Part shown: positions 54,101-62,250 of the stretch, piece after piece
Layout of the letters: every line of letters begins with the position of its first letter
How positions within the stretch are numbered: position 1 is the first letter of the stretch
Source: Halomicronema sp. CCY15110
GTDB lineage: Bacteria; Cyanobacteriota; Cyanobacteriia; Phormidesmidales; Phormidesmidaceae
Length of the DNA stretch: 64,000 nucleotides
Direction of reading: 5' to 3'
Assembly: GCF_016888165.1 (NCBI RefSeq)
Contig: NZ_JACSWC010000425.1
Coordinates: 16,012 to 80,011, forward strand
Made by a program: the position numbers and the translations under genes
Notes under the pieces: model-generated
Seen by the model: the letters and a program-made list of their open reading frames with translations, nothing else
What the model was told of the DNA's origin: nothing
Databases searched by the model: none

Positions 54101-54524
54101 TGACGGTAATTTTGGGACCCTTTTCAGCCACCTCTGCGATGAGTTTGCCCAGCTCTTTATCGGCCAGATCCCGGCTGTTTTCAAGGCGGCTGTCCCAGCA
54201 AACCAGGGTTTCGTTGAGGCGATCGGGCTCAAGATGCCAGAGTTCCGGCGGCGCATCCTCCTGAGAGCCATGTCCACTGTAGGCAAACAGCACGGAATCC
54301 TCTGCCTGAGCTTGCCCCAAATGCTCGCGAAAGGCTTGAATGATGGCCTCACGGGTGGCTTCAGCATTCTTTAAGGTTCGCACATGCAGTTCGAGTTGCT
54401 CGGTGGTAACCCGCTCCTGCAAGTATCCCGCCAGCATCTCCACATCGTTGACACATCCTCTCAGACAAGGCACTGGCTGTGGATAATCATTGATGCCTAC
54501 CAGCAGTGCATAAAGATTCGCCAT
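51144..54524 (-). CDS. caspase-family protease with C-terminal degenerate alpha/beta hydrolase
   Basis: A 1126-residue protein. N-terminal metacaspase/C14 domain: ALLVGINDYP (~7-16), catalytic His85 in FAYSGHGSQED and Cys145/146 in VILDCCHSGSGSR. A long middle region (~270-840) of beta-rich segments of unknown function follows (DUF4384-like surface module possible around FKLVVCTAEFD). The C-terminal ~250 residues match an alpha/beta hydrolase: LLLIHGLMGDTPN and LDVIGFELGGLIGRWLVE. The nucleophile elbow GxSxG reads GFELG, so serine is replaced by glutamate and the domain is probably not an active lipase. It may have become a binding module. Confidence 0.88.
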   Translation of the reverse strand: MANLYALLVGINDYPQPVPCLRGCVNDVEMLAGYLQERVTTEQLELHVRTLKNAEATREAIIQAFREHLGQAQAEDSVLFAYSGHGSQEDAPPELWHLEPDRLNETLVCWDSRLENSRDLADKELGKLIAEVAEKGPKITVILDCCHSGSGSRPLNTRYVEPDRRRRPIESYLWTQAAETRSAEATLSAVPQGRHVLLAACRDLETAKENFAKKRGAFSYYLLETLSQAAGNLSCREVFKRTHALITAQVPNQIPQLEATDPDDLDLPFLGIGAAASNQNRHAYFTVSYNQDYGWVIDAGELHGIPAPTPQETTQLALFPFDHADPHSLSDAIGAASVVEVLPQLSRIHITGLPSLREDEVYRAIATSMPLAPVGVVLTGDEAGVALLQERLERASLYLTHVTDPVEAKFKVHAGHGRYQILDAVGEQALVRDLVGFSGAIADKVIERLEHIARWITVADLNRSPHSRIPANAIQLDILQDGQVLEDAPILLAYQRSGTHWQQPTFQVRLTNTSDLPLYCALLDLTERYAISPVGFEAGGVWLQPGETAWANGGKLLYASVPKELWQQGVTEYRDIFKLVVCTAEFDARLMAQGNLDAPLTRSVPSANVRPSNLNRLLRRVQQRDIGAEPEDDMVLDDWSTTQVTVVTVRPQEAQAIAPSGRAISLGADVQLHPHTGLQATARLTSLPEATRSLAQPTLPLIFNQDSAEAERLYFTRSRGSDPGLSVLELEVIDPDSLQTVTPTHPLRLTLPMPLGEGEYILPIAYDGEFFLPLGRSRSTAEGTDILLERLPESSTAAERSLQSTVRIFFQKLLSNKLGLAFEYPQLSAIYLLENGQVVYEKEPATLRPQIAEAQRILLLIHGLMGDTPNLINDLRSGTEMGAWLRDRYDLILGLDYESFNTSVEETARQLKLRLEAVGLHANHPKHLDVIGFELGGLIGRWLVEREGGHDMVSHLVLVGAPGAGTPWSTVQGWVSTALAVGLNSLSTVAWPVKVIGSLVAAMEMFDVTLDQMQPGSELLKSLEASPNPHIPYSIIAGNAALKSSALVTDSKGSSLVQRLVNKLTGGAASLAFLGQPNDLFASAHSLKAIALALDPAPVIQVVACDHFTYFTADQAQAAIKQVLTK

Positions 54525-54784
54525 GGCTTTCGTCCAACAGAATTTGCTGCCACTTTAACCTGAGTTTTTACTACGTTCAAAATCTCTGCGTTGCCAAAGC
54601 AGAACCTTTTGAGACACAAAACACTTGACCTCGACATTATTAGCTCAATACTTCGTAAGGGCTACGTCCGAGTCTTGAGCTTCATTTAGCGGATACAACC
54701 TTGCAACCAACGCTTCTCACCGTGGAAGCGTCTTTTTTGGCGCGGGTGCGCTGCCTGAGTGACCTTCATTCAGGCAAAAGCAAC
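54525..54784. other. intergenic between divergent genes
   Basis: 260 bp between the caspase gene and the DpdA-like gene, holding the terminator-leader unit at 54710-54760. No gene. Confidence 0.5.
54710..54738 (+). terminator. intrinsic terminator (leader family G)
   Basis: Stem ACGCTTC / GAAGCGT, 8-nt loop, then CTTTTTT. Together with the following CGGGTGCGCTGCCTGAGTG it is a close copy of 36250-36304, so a terminator-leader block has been duplicated. Confidence 0.8.
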
Positions 54785-55567
54785 ATGCGATATTTCTTTT
54801 CCGGCATTAGCTCCACCGAGGAGCGCGACATGCTTCAAGAGGCCGGAGTAACGCGCATCCTGATCGATCCGACCGACCTGCACAACGCCAATGGCATGAA
54901 CGCCCAAGTCGCCCTCGACTCTGGAGCGTATCGAGCTTTCAAGAACGGGACGACTATTGATGTCGATCGCTACCTGGAAGTGGCGGGATCGCGGTCGTTC
55001 GAGTTTGTCGTCGCTCCCGATGTCCTCGGCAACATGGACGCCACGATCGCCAACTGGAACCGCGTCAAAAACTGTGGTTTGCCCCTGGTCCCGGTTTGGC
55101 AATGGGGCGCAGATGAGGCCATCCTGCATCAGTTCCTTAACGAAGCCCCCCTTGTCGGCATTGGGGCCTGCGTCCCCTGGATGCGGGTTGACCATAGACG
55201 CAACCGCACAGCAGAGGAGATTGTTGCTGATAAAGAGAGACGAGTCGCCAACTTGAAAACTCTGAAAGCGATTTGCGAGCAACATGGCGATCGCCTCCAT
55301 GTGTTTGGCCTCTGCTGGGAAAAGGCGATCGAAGAACTAGCGGGTTGCCTCTATTCCGCTGACTCGTCGCACTGGCTTTGTGGGGCCAGAAAGGGAACGG
55401 TGATTTTCCAAAATACGCGCACCGGGCACCTAGCTAACGCCCCGGCTAAAGTCCTGCCCTTTGCAAGGAGATGGGAGCGGCGGCAGCGCTGCATTGAAAA
55501 TGCCAGAGCGATCGCGCAGTTTCTGGGAGAGCCATTAGCTTCCGCTCCGGCGGCAGCGAACTCATAA
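54785..55567 (+). CDS. TGT/DpdA-like protein
   Basis: A 260-residue protein from ATG 54785 (MRYFFSGISSTEERDMLQEA). It has the barrel pattern of tRNA-guanine-transglycosylase relatives: VALDSGAYRAFKNGTTID (~41-58) with the DSG(A/G) catalytic aspartate, FEFVVAPDVLGNMDATIANW (second acidic strand), LPLVPVWQWG, PLVGIGACV and later LHVFGLCWEKAIEEL. DpdA-type enzymes exchange guanine for 7-deazaguanine in DNA in phages and genomic islands. No preQ0 synthesis or other dpd genes lie nearby, so substrate and role are open. The zinc-site cysteines of true TGTs are not evident. Confidence 0.6.
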   Translation: MRYFFSGISSTEERDMLQEAGVTRILIDPTDLHNANGMNAQVALDSGAYRAFKNGTTIDVDRYLEVAGSRSFEFVVAPDVLGNMDATIANWNRVKNCGLPLVPVWQWGADEAILHQFLNEAPLVGIGACVPWMRVDHRRNRTAEEIVADKERRVANLKTLKAICEQHGDRLHVFGLCWEKAIEELAGCLYSADSSHWLCGARKGTVIFQNTRTGHLANAPAKVLPFARRWERRQRCIENARAIAQFLGEPLASAPAAANS

Positions 55568-55579
55568 GAGGACATCACT

Positions 55580-55795
55580 ATGGCTTCTCCCCACGGTTAC
55601 GCCCGATTCACGGTGATCGTCTATCGGGCGATGCGGCCCGGACTGCCCATCCGTCCTATGCTCAACTATTTCGATTGGAACAGCGTTGATGCCAAAGAAC
55701 CTCACGGGCTTATCGAGCGAGACATGGCATCTAGCTATCACCGCCACGAGGTTACGGCCTACGCCTGCAAACTTCGCCCCATCGTGACGCGCTAA
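55580..55795 (+). CDS. small hypothetical protein
   Basis: A 71-residue protein, 12 bp after the TGT-like gene, with AGAGGA before ATG 55580 (MASPHGYARFTVIVYRAMRP). It is basic and aromatic-rich, with no membrane segment and no family recognised. Its position and ribosome site suggest co-translation with the TGT-like protein. Confidence 0.5.
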   Translation: MASPHGYARFTVIVYRAMRPGLPIRPMLNYFDWNSVDAKEPHGLIERDMASSYHRHEVTAYACKLRPIVTR

Positions 55796-55826
55796 TGCGC
55801 TGTGGGGACGATGCACTGGAGTGCTT

Positions 55827-56211
55827 ATGCTGTCTCGAATCCTGTCGTTGATTTTGCTCGTCGCTATGTGCAAATCGGGGGTGAATTTCAAGCATTTTCA
55901 CCTGCATACTCACCAAGAGCACCATCGACCACCAGTGGTTAATGCTCAGCGGATGCGAAAGCTGAAGCGCCCCTAGTTTACCGCTCACCCTGTCCATCTG
56001 GATGGGGTGAATTTTTCGCTTTCGCCAGTCACCACTTCCAACTCTATCAGGTGCTCTGTAATCTGAGCCTGGTGGAACCCTGTCATCCGGTCTTTGCCCA
56101 TAAGCTGCTGCAAACCCTGCCGTCTGGGTGCCTTGCGCTCTGGACACAACCAGCGTTTCTCGCCATAGCTCACGCGATCGCTGACTGCTGGGCAACCACC
56201 AAGGACAAGTA
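55827..56211 (+). pseudogene. probable small gene broken by a frameshift
   Basis: ATG 55827 opens a 49-codon frame with a signal-like start (MLSRILSLILLVAMCKSG), ending at TAG 55974-55976. An overlapping frame without a start codon continues from about 55940 (ADAKAEAPLVYRSPCPSGWG, EFFAFASHHFQLYQVLCNLS) to TAA 56209-56211 and looks coding. One frameshifted gene, or two unrelated scraps, are possible. Confidence 0.3.
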
Positions 56212-56230
56212 ACGCTCCCCTTCCTTTTAA

Positions 56231-56263
56231 CAGTCGTCTTCACAGACGGCTGCTTTCTTTTTT
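56231..56263 (+). terminator. intrinsic terminator
   Basis: Stem CAGTCGTC / GACGGCTG (one G-U), 6-nt loop, then CTTTCTTTTTT. It ends right at leader copy B. Confidence 0.8.
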
Positions 56264-56304
56264 GGGCTATCGCCGCGAGGGACTGACCTTTATAGGCGAA
56301 AGCT
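56264..56304 (+). promoter_or_regulatory. recurrent leader/promoter element, copy B
   Basis: GGCTATCGCC, then GCGAGGGACTGACC, then TTTATAGG, ending at ATG 56305. It matches copy A at 32533 almost base for base, with the same distance to the start codon. Confidence 0.55.
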
Positions 56305-59300
56305 ATGCTACAGCCAACTATCGAAGCGCATCCGACGCATGATGCGCCGGAAAATCAACTACTGGAAATTATCAAGGGCTTGGGCCGCATCTTCTGGCGG
56401 AACTGCAAGCTACATCGCAGTCATGCCAGAAAGCTCATGCACGAGTCCTTTGGCGGCTCGGATGCTGAGGGCCTGTGGGCCTGGAAGGACGTTTACGACC
56501 TCCAGGAGTCCGCCTTTGTCTTCATGCTGCCGTACTTTACCGAGCAGATGAAGGCTCAGGGCACATCCGCGATCGCTGCTCTGCAAGAGTTGGCGCGGTT
56601 GCAGGCCCTTGGTCTCACCCAGACTCGCCGGAGCGAAGAAGCGATCGCTATGCAGCAGTTCTCAACGCCGCTGCAACTGGCGTATATCGCTTCCCACTGT
56701 GCGCGGGTTACACCGAACGACCTAGTTCTGGAACCCTCAGCCGGGACGGGCATCTTAGCTCAGTTCTGCCAGGTTCGCGGGGCGAACGTGGTGCTGAACG
56801 AACTGGCGGATAGCCGCTATGAGCTGCTTTGCAGCCTGTTTCCAAATGCGGCGACCTACCAGTTCAATGCGGAGCACATCCACGACCACTTGCCAGAGGC
56901 AATACAGCCCTCGGTGGTGGTGATAAATCCGCCCTTTAGTGCATCGCCTCGTCAAGATCGGCGTAATGCCGCTGCGACTGGCAACCATGTCCGCTCTGCC
57001 TTCCTGCGATTGGTGCCGGGTGGCCGCCTGGTGCTGATTTCCGGTCAGTGGTTCGAGCCTGGTTCTAAGTTTTGGAGAACCGCGTTCTCTGGCCTGGAAG
57101 ATCAGGTTTGTGTGAGGGCCACCGTCACCGTGTCGGGTGAGGCATACGCCAAGCATGGCACCACGATGGATACCCGGCTGACGGTGATCGACAAGATTAC
57201 GCCTCAAGGAACTCCCATCTCTTTGGATTTGGGAACCGAGTGGGCCATTGCTCAGATCGAGGGCAAGACGGCCAGGGTGAAATCCCTGGAGATGGCGAAA
57301 GTCGCTCACCTGCTAAAGCAGTTGCCACCTCGCAGTGAGCTGCAACCTGTTCAGCCCAAAGCTGCTCAGCCTGTCGCGGCAATTCAGCCAACGCAGCACA
57401 AAGTGGCTAAGGCTAAGGCGAAAGCCAAAGCTGAACCGAAGCCTGACCCACAACCCACTGAAGCGAATCCTGGCCCGTTCTGGGATGACGTGATCGATGT
57501 GGCGTATGAGGAAGTTCCCCCGGCGACCACGCAAACTCAGGCCGTGCTCTATGAGGTCTACCAGCCTCAGCGGATCGCCATCAAAGGGGCGCAGAAGCAT
57601 CCCACAACGCTGTGTGAGTCAGTTGCGCTCAGTGCTGTGCGGCCACCGATGCCCAGCTATCGACCCAAACTGCCGAAAGCGGTGGTGGAGGGTCTGCTCT
57701 CAGAAGCTCAGCTAGAGAGCGTCGTCTATGCAGGTGAAGCTCATAGTCAGCAATTGGGCGGGTTCTACAAGGTTGATGAAACCTTGGATGAGGTTAAAGT
57801 CGCCAGCAGCAACGACCCGGATGCCGTGCAGTTTCGGCGCGGGTGGTTCCTCGGTGACGGCACGGGTTCTGGTAAGGGCCGTCAGGTCGCTGGCATTGTG
57901 CTGGACAACTGGCTCCAGGGACGAAAGAAAGCCCTATGGGTGTCCAAGTCCGACAAGCTGATCGAGGACGCACAACGGGACTGGAAAGCCCTTGGTGGTG
58001 ACGAGTCCCAGATTGTCTCGCTCTCAAAGTTCAAGCTGGGCAGTGACATTCAGCTTAACGAGGGGATTCTGTTCACGACCTACGCAACCCTGCGGGGTGG
58101 CAGTCGGCAGGGCAAGAAGTCGCGCCTAGAACAAATCACCAACTGGTTGGGTGCTGATTTCGATGGCGTCATTGCCTTCGATGAGGCGCACTCAATGGGC
58201 AACGCGATCGCCACCGAAGGTAATCGCGGCACTCAAGAAGCGTCCCAACAGGGCTTAGCAGGTTTGCGCCTGCAAAACGCGCTGCCGGATGCACGGGTCG
58301 TCTACGTCTCGGCAACGGGAGCCTCCAAGGTTGCCAACCTGGCCTATGCGTCGCGCTTGGGCCTGTGGCAGACGGGCGAATTTCCGTTTGCCACTCGCAC
58401 TGACTTCATCTCAGCGATTGAGGCGGGCGGGGTGGCCGCGATGGAAGTGGTATGCCGTGACCTGAAAGCATTGGGCATGTACTTTGCCCGCAACATCAGC
58501 TTTGAGGGCGTCGAGTACGATGCGCTGACGGTGCCGCTGACCACAGATCAAATCAAGATCTACGACACCTATTCCGAAGTGTTCCAGGTCATTCATACCC
58601 ACTTGGAAGAAGCGTTAGCGGCTAGCGGGGCGAATTACAACCGCTCAGCTAAGTCAGCCGCGCGTTCGGCATTCGAGTCCAATAAGCAGCGGTTCTTCAA
58701 CCATCTGCTGACCTCGATGAAGTGCCCCAGCCTGATTCAGTCAATGGAGGCTGATCTAGCCGAGGGGTTAGCGCCAGTCATCCAGTTGGTGTCTACCAAT
58801 GAGGAGATGATCAAGCGGCGGTTAGCAGACCTGCCCACCGAGGAATGGGATGACCTCAATATTGATGTGACCCCACGGGAGAACATCATGACCTACCTGG
58901 TCAACGCCTTCCCGATCTACCTCTATGAGGTCTACACGACCGAAGACGGCCAGGTGCGCTCCAGTCTGGTGCAAGATGCTGACGGCAATCCCGTGATCTG
59001 CCGCGAAGCGGCAGCCCAGCGAGATGCGTTAGTTGGCAAAGTTGCGTCCTTACCAGCCCTGCCTGGTGCATTAGAACAAATTCTGCACCACTTTGGTCAT
59101 GATCGGTGCGCAGAAGTCACCGGGCGTTCCATTCGGATTCTCAGTGATCCAGACGGACGGCAGTACGTGGCCAAGCGCCCCGGCTCAGCAAACCTATCGG
59201 AAACCCAAGCGTTCATGGATGGAGAGAAGGATGTCCTGATCTTCAGCGGCGCGGGGAATACCGGGCGTTCATACCATGCCGACTTGGGCTGTCAGAATAC

Positions 59301-60651
59301 GCGGCGGCGGGTGCATTACCTGCTCGAATCGGGCTGGCAGGCTGATGGCGCGATCCAGGGTCTAGGGAGGAGCCATCGCACGAACCAAGCCACAGCCCCG
59401 ATCTTTCGGCCTGTGGTGACCGACGTACGGGGTGAGCGGCGGTTTATCTCGACGATTGCCCGACGGCTTGACGCACTGGGAGCCCTCACCCGTGGGCAGC
59501 GGCAGACCGGAGGACAGGGACTCTTTGACTCCAAAGACAACCTGGAATCGATCTACGCTCAATCAGCCCTGCGGGAACTGTTCCGACTGCTGTACGGCGG
59601 CAAAGTGGACTGTTGTTCACTGGCCCAGTTCGAGCAGACTACCGGACTTACCCTCACCACCAACGAGGGGCAGTTGCGGGAAGATTTGCCGACGATGGCG
59701 CGATTCCTCAACCGCATTCTGGCCCTACCGATTCAGCTACAGAACGACCTCTTTGAGGTGTTCGAGATGCTGGTCGAGGCGCGGGTCGAGGCGGCGATCT
59801 CTGACGGCACTTTCGAGAGTGGCGTCGAAACCATCCAGGCTGACAAGCTGACGGTGGCTGACCGTAACGTGGTCTATACGCACAACTCTGGCAGCGAAAC
59901 CTTCTGTGTGGAGGTCGAGCGTAGCTGGCGGACGGAGTTCACCAGTGTTCCTGAAGCCCTGGATTTGCAAGACCGATGGGAAGGCCGCTTGATGGTCAAC
60001 CAGAAGTCTGGACGTGCGGCAGTCGTCATTCCAACCTCATCTGCACTCAGCGATTCGGGGGCGGTCATTCCGCGTGTGGCTCTGGTGCGTCCTGTGATTC
60101 GCGCCAAGATGACGGTGGCAGAGCTGGAAAGCAGCACTTGGGAAGAAGCCTCTCAGCCCAACTGGGAGCGTTGCTGGCAGAACGAAGTGAGTCAAATCCC
60201 TGAGTTCACCAGTGACCGTATCTTCCTGATCTGTGGCCTGCTGCTGCCGATCTGGAACTCCCTCGACCAGGAAAACATGCGGGTGTACCGCTTGCAGACC
60301 GATGACGGCGAGCGCCTAATCGGTCGGGTGGTGGAGCTGCACAAGATGCAGGAAATCGCCAAGTCGCTGGGAGTGCATCAGGTTGAGCTATCGGCTGCGG
60401 AGATGTTTGACACTGCGTTCAACCAGAAGCAACGCCTACCGCTGCCGGGTGGCCTGTCGCTGAAATCCTCGTGGCTCATGGATGAGCGACGGTTGGAAAT
60501 TGCGGGCACCCTCTCGGACGGCTTGTGCGAACAGCTCAAGGTGGCTGGCTGCTTCACCGAGATCATCTCCTGGCGGCGACGGGTGTTCATCCCCACGGAT
60601 ACGCCTCGCGGCCCGGAAGTCTTAGAGGCCGTGGTCAAGCTGCTGAGCTAG
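56305..60651 (+). CDS. N6-adenine-MTase-like / strawberry-notch helicase fusion
   Basis: A 1448-residue protein. The N-terminal methyltransferase-like domain (~110-300) has the SAM loop VLEPSAGTGILAQF (141-154) and catalytic NPPF (208-211). After a Lys/Ala/Pro linker (~350-395) comes a strawberry-notch-type SF2 helicase: FLGDGTGSGKGRQVAG (Walker A, ~514-529), VIAFDEAHSMGNA (Walker B DEAH, ~621-633), VVYVSATGAS (motif III), and C-terminal QGLGRSHRTNQA (motif VI, ~1017-1028). Such fusions are carried on large plasmids and phages, where they are thought to modify or protect DNA during transfer or conflict. The function is not proven. Confidence 0.88.
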   Translation: MLQPTIEAHPTHDAPENQLLEIIKGLGRIFWRNCKLHRSHARKLMHESFGGSDAEGLWAWKDVYDLQESAFVFMLPYFTEQMKAQGTSAIAALQELARLQALGLTQTRRSEEAIAMQQFSTPLQLAYIASHCARVTPNDLVLEPSAGTGILAQFCQVRGANVVLNELADSRYELLCSLFPNAATYQFNAEHIHDHLPEAIQPSVVVINPPFSASPRQDRRNAAATGNHVRSAFLRLVPGGRLVLISGQWFEPGSKFWRTAFSGLEDQVCVRATVTVSGEAYAKHGTTMDTRLTVIDKITPQGTPISLDLGTEWAIAQIEGKTARVKSLEMAKVAHLLKQLPPRSELQPVQPKAAQPVAAIQPTQHKVAKAKAKAKAEPKPDPQPTEANPGPFWDDVIDVAYEEVPPATTQTQAVLYEVYQPQRIAIKGAQKHPTTLCESVALSAVRPPMPSYRPKLPKAVVEGLLSEAQLESVVYAGEAHSQQLGGFYKVDETLDEVKVASSNDPDAVQFRRGWFLGDGTGSGKGRQVAGIVLDNWLQGRKKALWVSKSDKLIEDAQRDWKALGGDESQIVSLSKFKLGSDIQLNEGILFTTYATLRGGSRQGKKSRLEQITNWLGADFDGVIAFDEAHSMGNAIATEGNRGTQEASQQGLAGLRLQNALPDARVVYVSATGASKVANLAYASRLGLWQTGEFPFATRTDFISAIEAGGVAAMEVVCRDLKALGMYFARNISFEGVEYDALTVPLTTDQIKIYDTYSEVFQVIHTHLEEALAASGANYNRSAKSAARSAFESNKQRFFNHLLTSMKCPSLIQSMEADLAEGLAPVIQLVSTNEEMIKRRLADLPTEEWDDLNIDVTPRENIMTYLVNAFPIYLYEVYTTEDGQVRSSLVQDADGNPVICREAAAQRDALVGKVASLPALPGALEQILHHFGHDRCAEVTGRSIRILSDPDGRQYVAKRPGSANLSETQAFMDGEKDVLIFSGAGNTGRSYHADLGCQNTRRRVHYLLESGWQADGAIQGLGRSHRTNQATAPIFRPVVTDVRGERRFISTIARRLDALGALTRGQRQTGGQGLFDSKDNLESIYAQSALRELFRLLYGGKVDCCSLAQFEQTTGLTLTTNEGQLREDLPTMARFLNRILALPIQLQNDLFEVFEMLVEARVEAAISDGTFESGVETIQADKLTVADRNVVYTHNSGSETFCVEVERSWRTEFTSVPEALDLQDRWEGRLMVNQKSGRAAVVIPTSSALSDSGAVIPRVALVRPVIRAKMTVAELESSTWEEASQPNWERCWQNEVSQIPEFTSDRIFLICGLLLPIWNSLDQENMRVYRLQTDDGERLIGRVVELHKMQEIAKSLGVHQVELSAAEMFDTAFNQKQRLPLPGGLSLKSSWLMDERRLEIAGTLSDGLCEQLKVAGCFTEIISWRRRVFIPTDTPRGPEVLEAVVKLLS

Positions 60652-60664
60652 ATCAACCAGCACC

Positions 60665-60697
60665 GCAGTCATCCCTTCGGGGGTGGCTGCTTTTTTT
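60665..60697 (+). terminator. intrinsic terminator
   Basis: Stem GCAGTCATCCC / GGGGTGGCTGC (G-U pairs) around a TTCG tetraloop, then seven T's. It is followed by GGCTGGAGCC...GGCTAACCTG, a divergent form of the leader element. Confidence 0.9.
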
Positions 60698-60795
60698 GGC
60701 TGGAGCCGAACGGGGCTAACCTGTCTCAGCGTTATTCGCTACTTGCTTTCGCAAACGTGTGATGACGTTTTACGTTGCGAAAAAGAAATAAGACC

Positions 60796-61227
60796 ATGCA
60801 ATTAGTTGCGCTAGAGAATCCGGTCAAATCACCGTATCCCCTGAGTCCTTATATTGCGAAATTGATGCTTGATAGCCCTTCAGAGCGACTGACCTGGATC
60901 GAAGTTGTAGACCTACACGAAGCTGCCAGGGAACTCTGCCCCCAGCGCTTCAGTTGGTGGTGCAGTCTGCCGCCCGAACTCTGGATTACTTCACAAATCG
61001 CGTATTGTTTCCAGGCTCCAACAATGGAGGAATTGCCCAATGTCTATGCCATGCGGGTGGACCTTCAGGCAGGTTATCAGTTCAGCGGCGCGTTGTATGT
61101 GCTGCTGACCCTGGAGCAGCTCATCACACTGAGGAAGGTCTGCTATCGGGTCCGTTCTGATTTCTACGCATACGCCAAGACTCAGACGCTACCCACTGAG
61201 TTTGATTGGTCCGATGTAAACGGTTAA
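60796..61227 (+). CDS. hypothetical protein
   Basis: A 143-residue protein from ATG 60796 (MQLVALENPVKSPYPLSPYI). Mixed helical sequence with PQRFSWWCSLPPELWITSQI and YVLLTLEQLITLRKVCYRVR. No membrane segment and no recognised family. It lies between two terminators, so it is transcribed alone, in the ArdC/helicase neighbourhood typical of plasmid transfer or anti-restriction genes. Confidence 0.65.
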   Translation: MQLVALENPVKSPYPLSPYIAKLMLDSPSERLTWIEVVDLHEAARELCPQRFSWWCSLPPELWITSQIAYCFQAPTMEELPNVYAMRVDLQAGYQFSGALYVLLTLEQLITLRKVCYRVRSDFYAYAKTQTLPTEFDWSDVNG

Positions 61228-61240
61228 TCCTCATCCGAGG

Positions 61241-61272
61241 CTGCTTGTCATTCTTTGGCAAGCAGTTTTTTT
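61241..61272 (+). terminator. intrinsic terminator
   Basis: Stem CTGCTTGTCA / TGGCAAGCAG, 5-nt loop, then seven T's, right before leader copy D. Confidence 0.9.
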
Positions 61273-61315
61273 GGGCTATCGCCAAGCATGGCTGAACTTC
61301 TATCAATTAATCGCC
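61273..61315 (+). promoter_or_regulatory. recurrent leader/promoter element, copy D
   Basis: GGGCTATCGCC, then AAGCATGGCTGAACT, then TCTATCA before ATG 61316. The first 10 bases and the GGCTGA block are shared with copies A and B. Confidence 0.5.
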
Positions 61316-62212
61316 ATGCCTAAGTCTAAAAGAACTGACAAGTTCCAACTGGTGGCTGACAACCTGCTGGCCTTGATGGAATCAGGCAACATTCCGTGGC
61401 GAAAACCGTGGAGCGTTGTGCCGACCTGCAATGCCATCACAGGGCACCAGTATGGTGGCATCAACCCGCTATTGGCCCAGGTGGATGTGATGGCGAAGGG
61501 GTACCAGTACCCCCTCTTTGCTGGGTTTAAACAAGCTCAGGAAAAAGGCTGGAAGCTTCAGAAGGGCAGCAAAGCCACTTGGCTGCGCTGGGGTGGTGTC
61601 GTCCGTAAGGAAAAGGAAGACCCGGTGACAGGTGAGGTCGAAGAAGAGGTATTCACCGCCGTCAAGTGGCTCCAGGTCTTTAACCTGGACTGTTTCGATG
61701 ATTCTGAGTCCGAGCATCCGATCGCTGAGGTGATCGACCGCTACCGGGGGCCAGAAAACCCCGACGCTCGTATTGATGAGGCGGAGTGGCTGATCTTCGC
61801 CCAGGATGCTGACATCCAACATGGGGGAAGCAAAGCCGCTTATTCACCCAGTCGCGATCAAATTCGCCTACCGCATTTCGAGGCTTTCAGTTCGGCTGAG
61901 CTGTACTACTCGACAGCGATTCATGAACTGATCCACCGGACCGGGCATGAATCCCGTCTCAACCGGAACATTCGCAATCAGTTCGGCACCTCAGAGTATG
62001 CCTTTGAAGAAATGGTTGCGGAGCTGGGTGCCTCTTTCGTCTGTAACGAGCTAGGCATTACGCCAGCGCTAGAGCACCATGCCAGTTATATCGAGGACTG
62101 GATGGAGCTAATCGGCACGGACAATAAGGCGTTCTTCAAGGCCACCACCCTGGCTCAGAAGGCCGCAAACCTGTTACTGAACAACGCCACTGTTGACCTC
62201 GAAGCGGCTTGA
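61316..62212 (+). CDS. ArdC-like antirestriction / zincin protein
   Basis: A 298-residue protein from ATG 61316 (MPKSKRTDKFQLVADNLLAL). The N-terminal ssDNA-binding ArdC domain (~8-135) shows GNIPWRKPW, TGHQYGGINPLLA, and KGSKATWLRWGG. The C-terminal metallopeptidase domain has HELIHRTGHESRL (~202-214), an HExxH-like zinc site with Glu, and the downstream EEMVAELGASFVCNELG helix (third ligand). ArdC-type proteins enter with plasmids and protect incoming DNA from restriction. It sits between its own terminators, behind leader copy D. Confidence 0.92.
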   Translation: MPKSKRTDKFQLVADNLLALMESGNIPWRKPWSVVPTCNAITGHQYGGINPLLAQVDVMAKGYQYPLFAGFKQAQEKGWKLQKGSKATWLRWGGVVRKEKEDPVTGEVEEEVFTAVKWLQVFNLDCFDDSESEHPIAEVIDRYRGPENPDARIDEAEWLIFAQDADIQHGGSKAAYSPSRDQIRLPHFEAFSSAELYYSTAIHELIHRTGHESRLNRNIRNQFGTSEYAFEEMVAELGASFVCNELGITPALEHHASYIEDWMELIGTDNKAFFKATTLAQKAANLLLNNATVDLEAA

Positions 62213-62222
62213 TCCCCATCAC

Positions 62223-62250
62223 GATGCCCCCCGTGGGGCATCACTTTTTT
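62223..62250 (+). terminator. intrinsic terminator of the ArdC-like gene
   Basis: Perfect stem GATGCCCC / GGGGCATC with CCGT loop, then AC and T6. It is followed by GGCTATCGCT, leader copy E. Confidence 0.9.

Noticed and set aside
54770..55300. 176-codon minus-strand frame opposite the TGT-like gene
   Set aside because: Codon-shadow of a G/C-rich gene with clear motifs on the plus strand.
55752..56243. 163-codon minus-strand frame
   Set aside because: It overlaps the small downstream gene and better plus-strand coding sense; composition rich in Arg/Ser/Gln, no family.
56274..56285. CGAGGGACTGA in leader copy B, resembling the CRISPR repeat
   Set aside because: The match is short and the sister leaders read GCAGGGCTGA or GCATGGCTGA, so it belongs to the leader motif.
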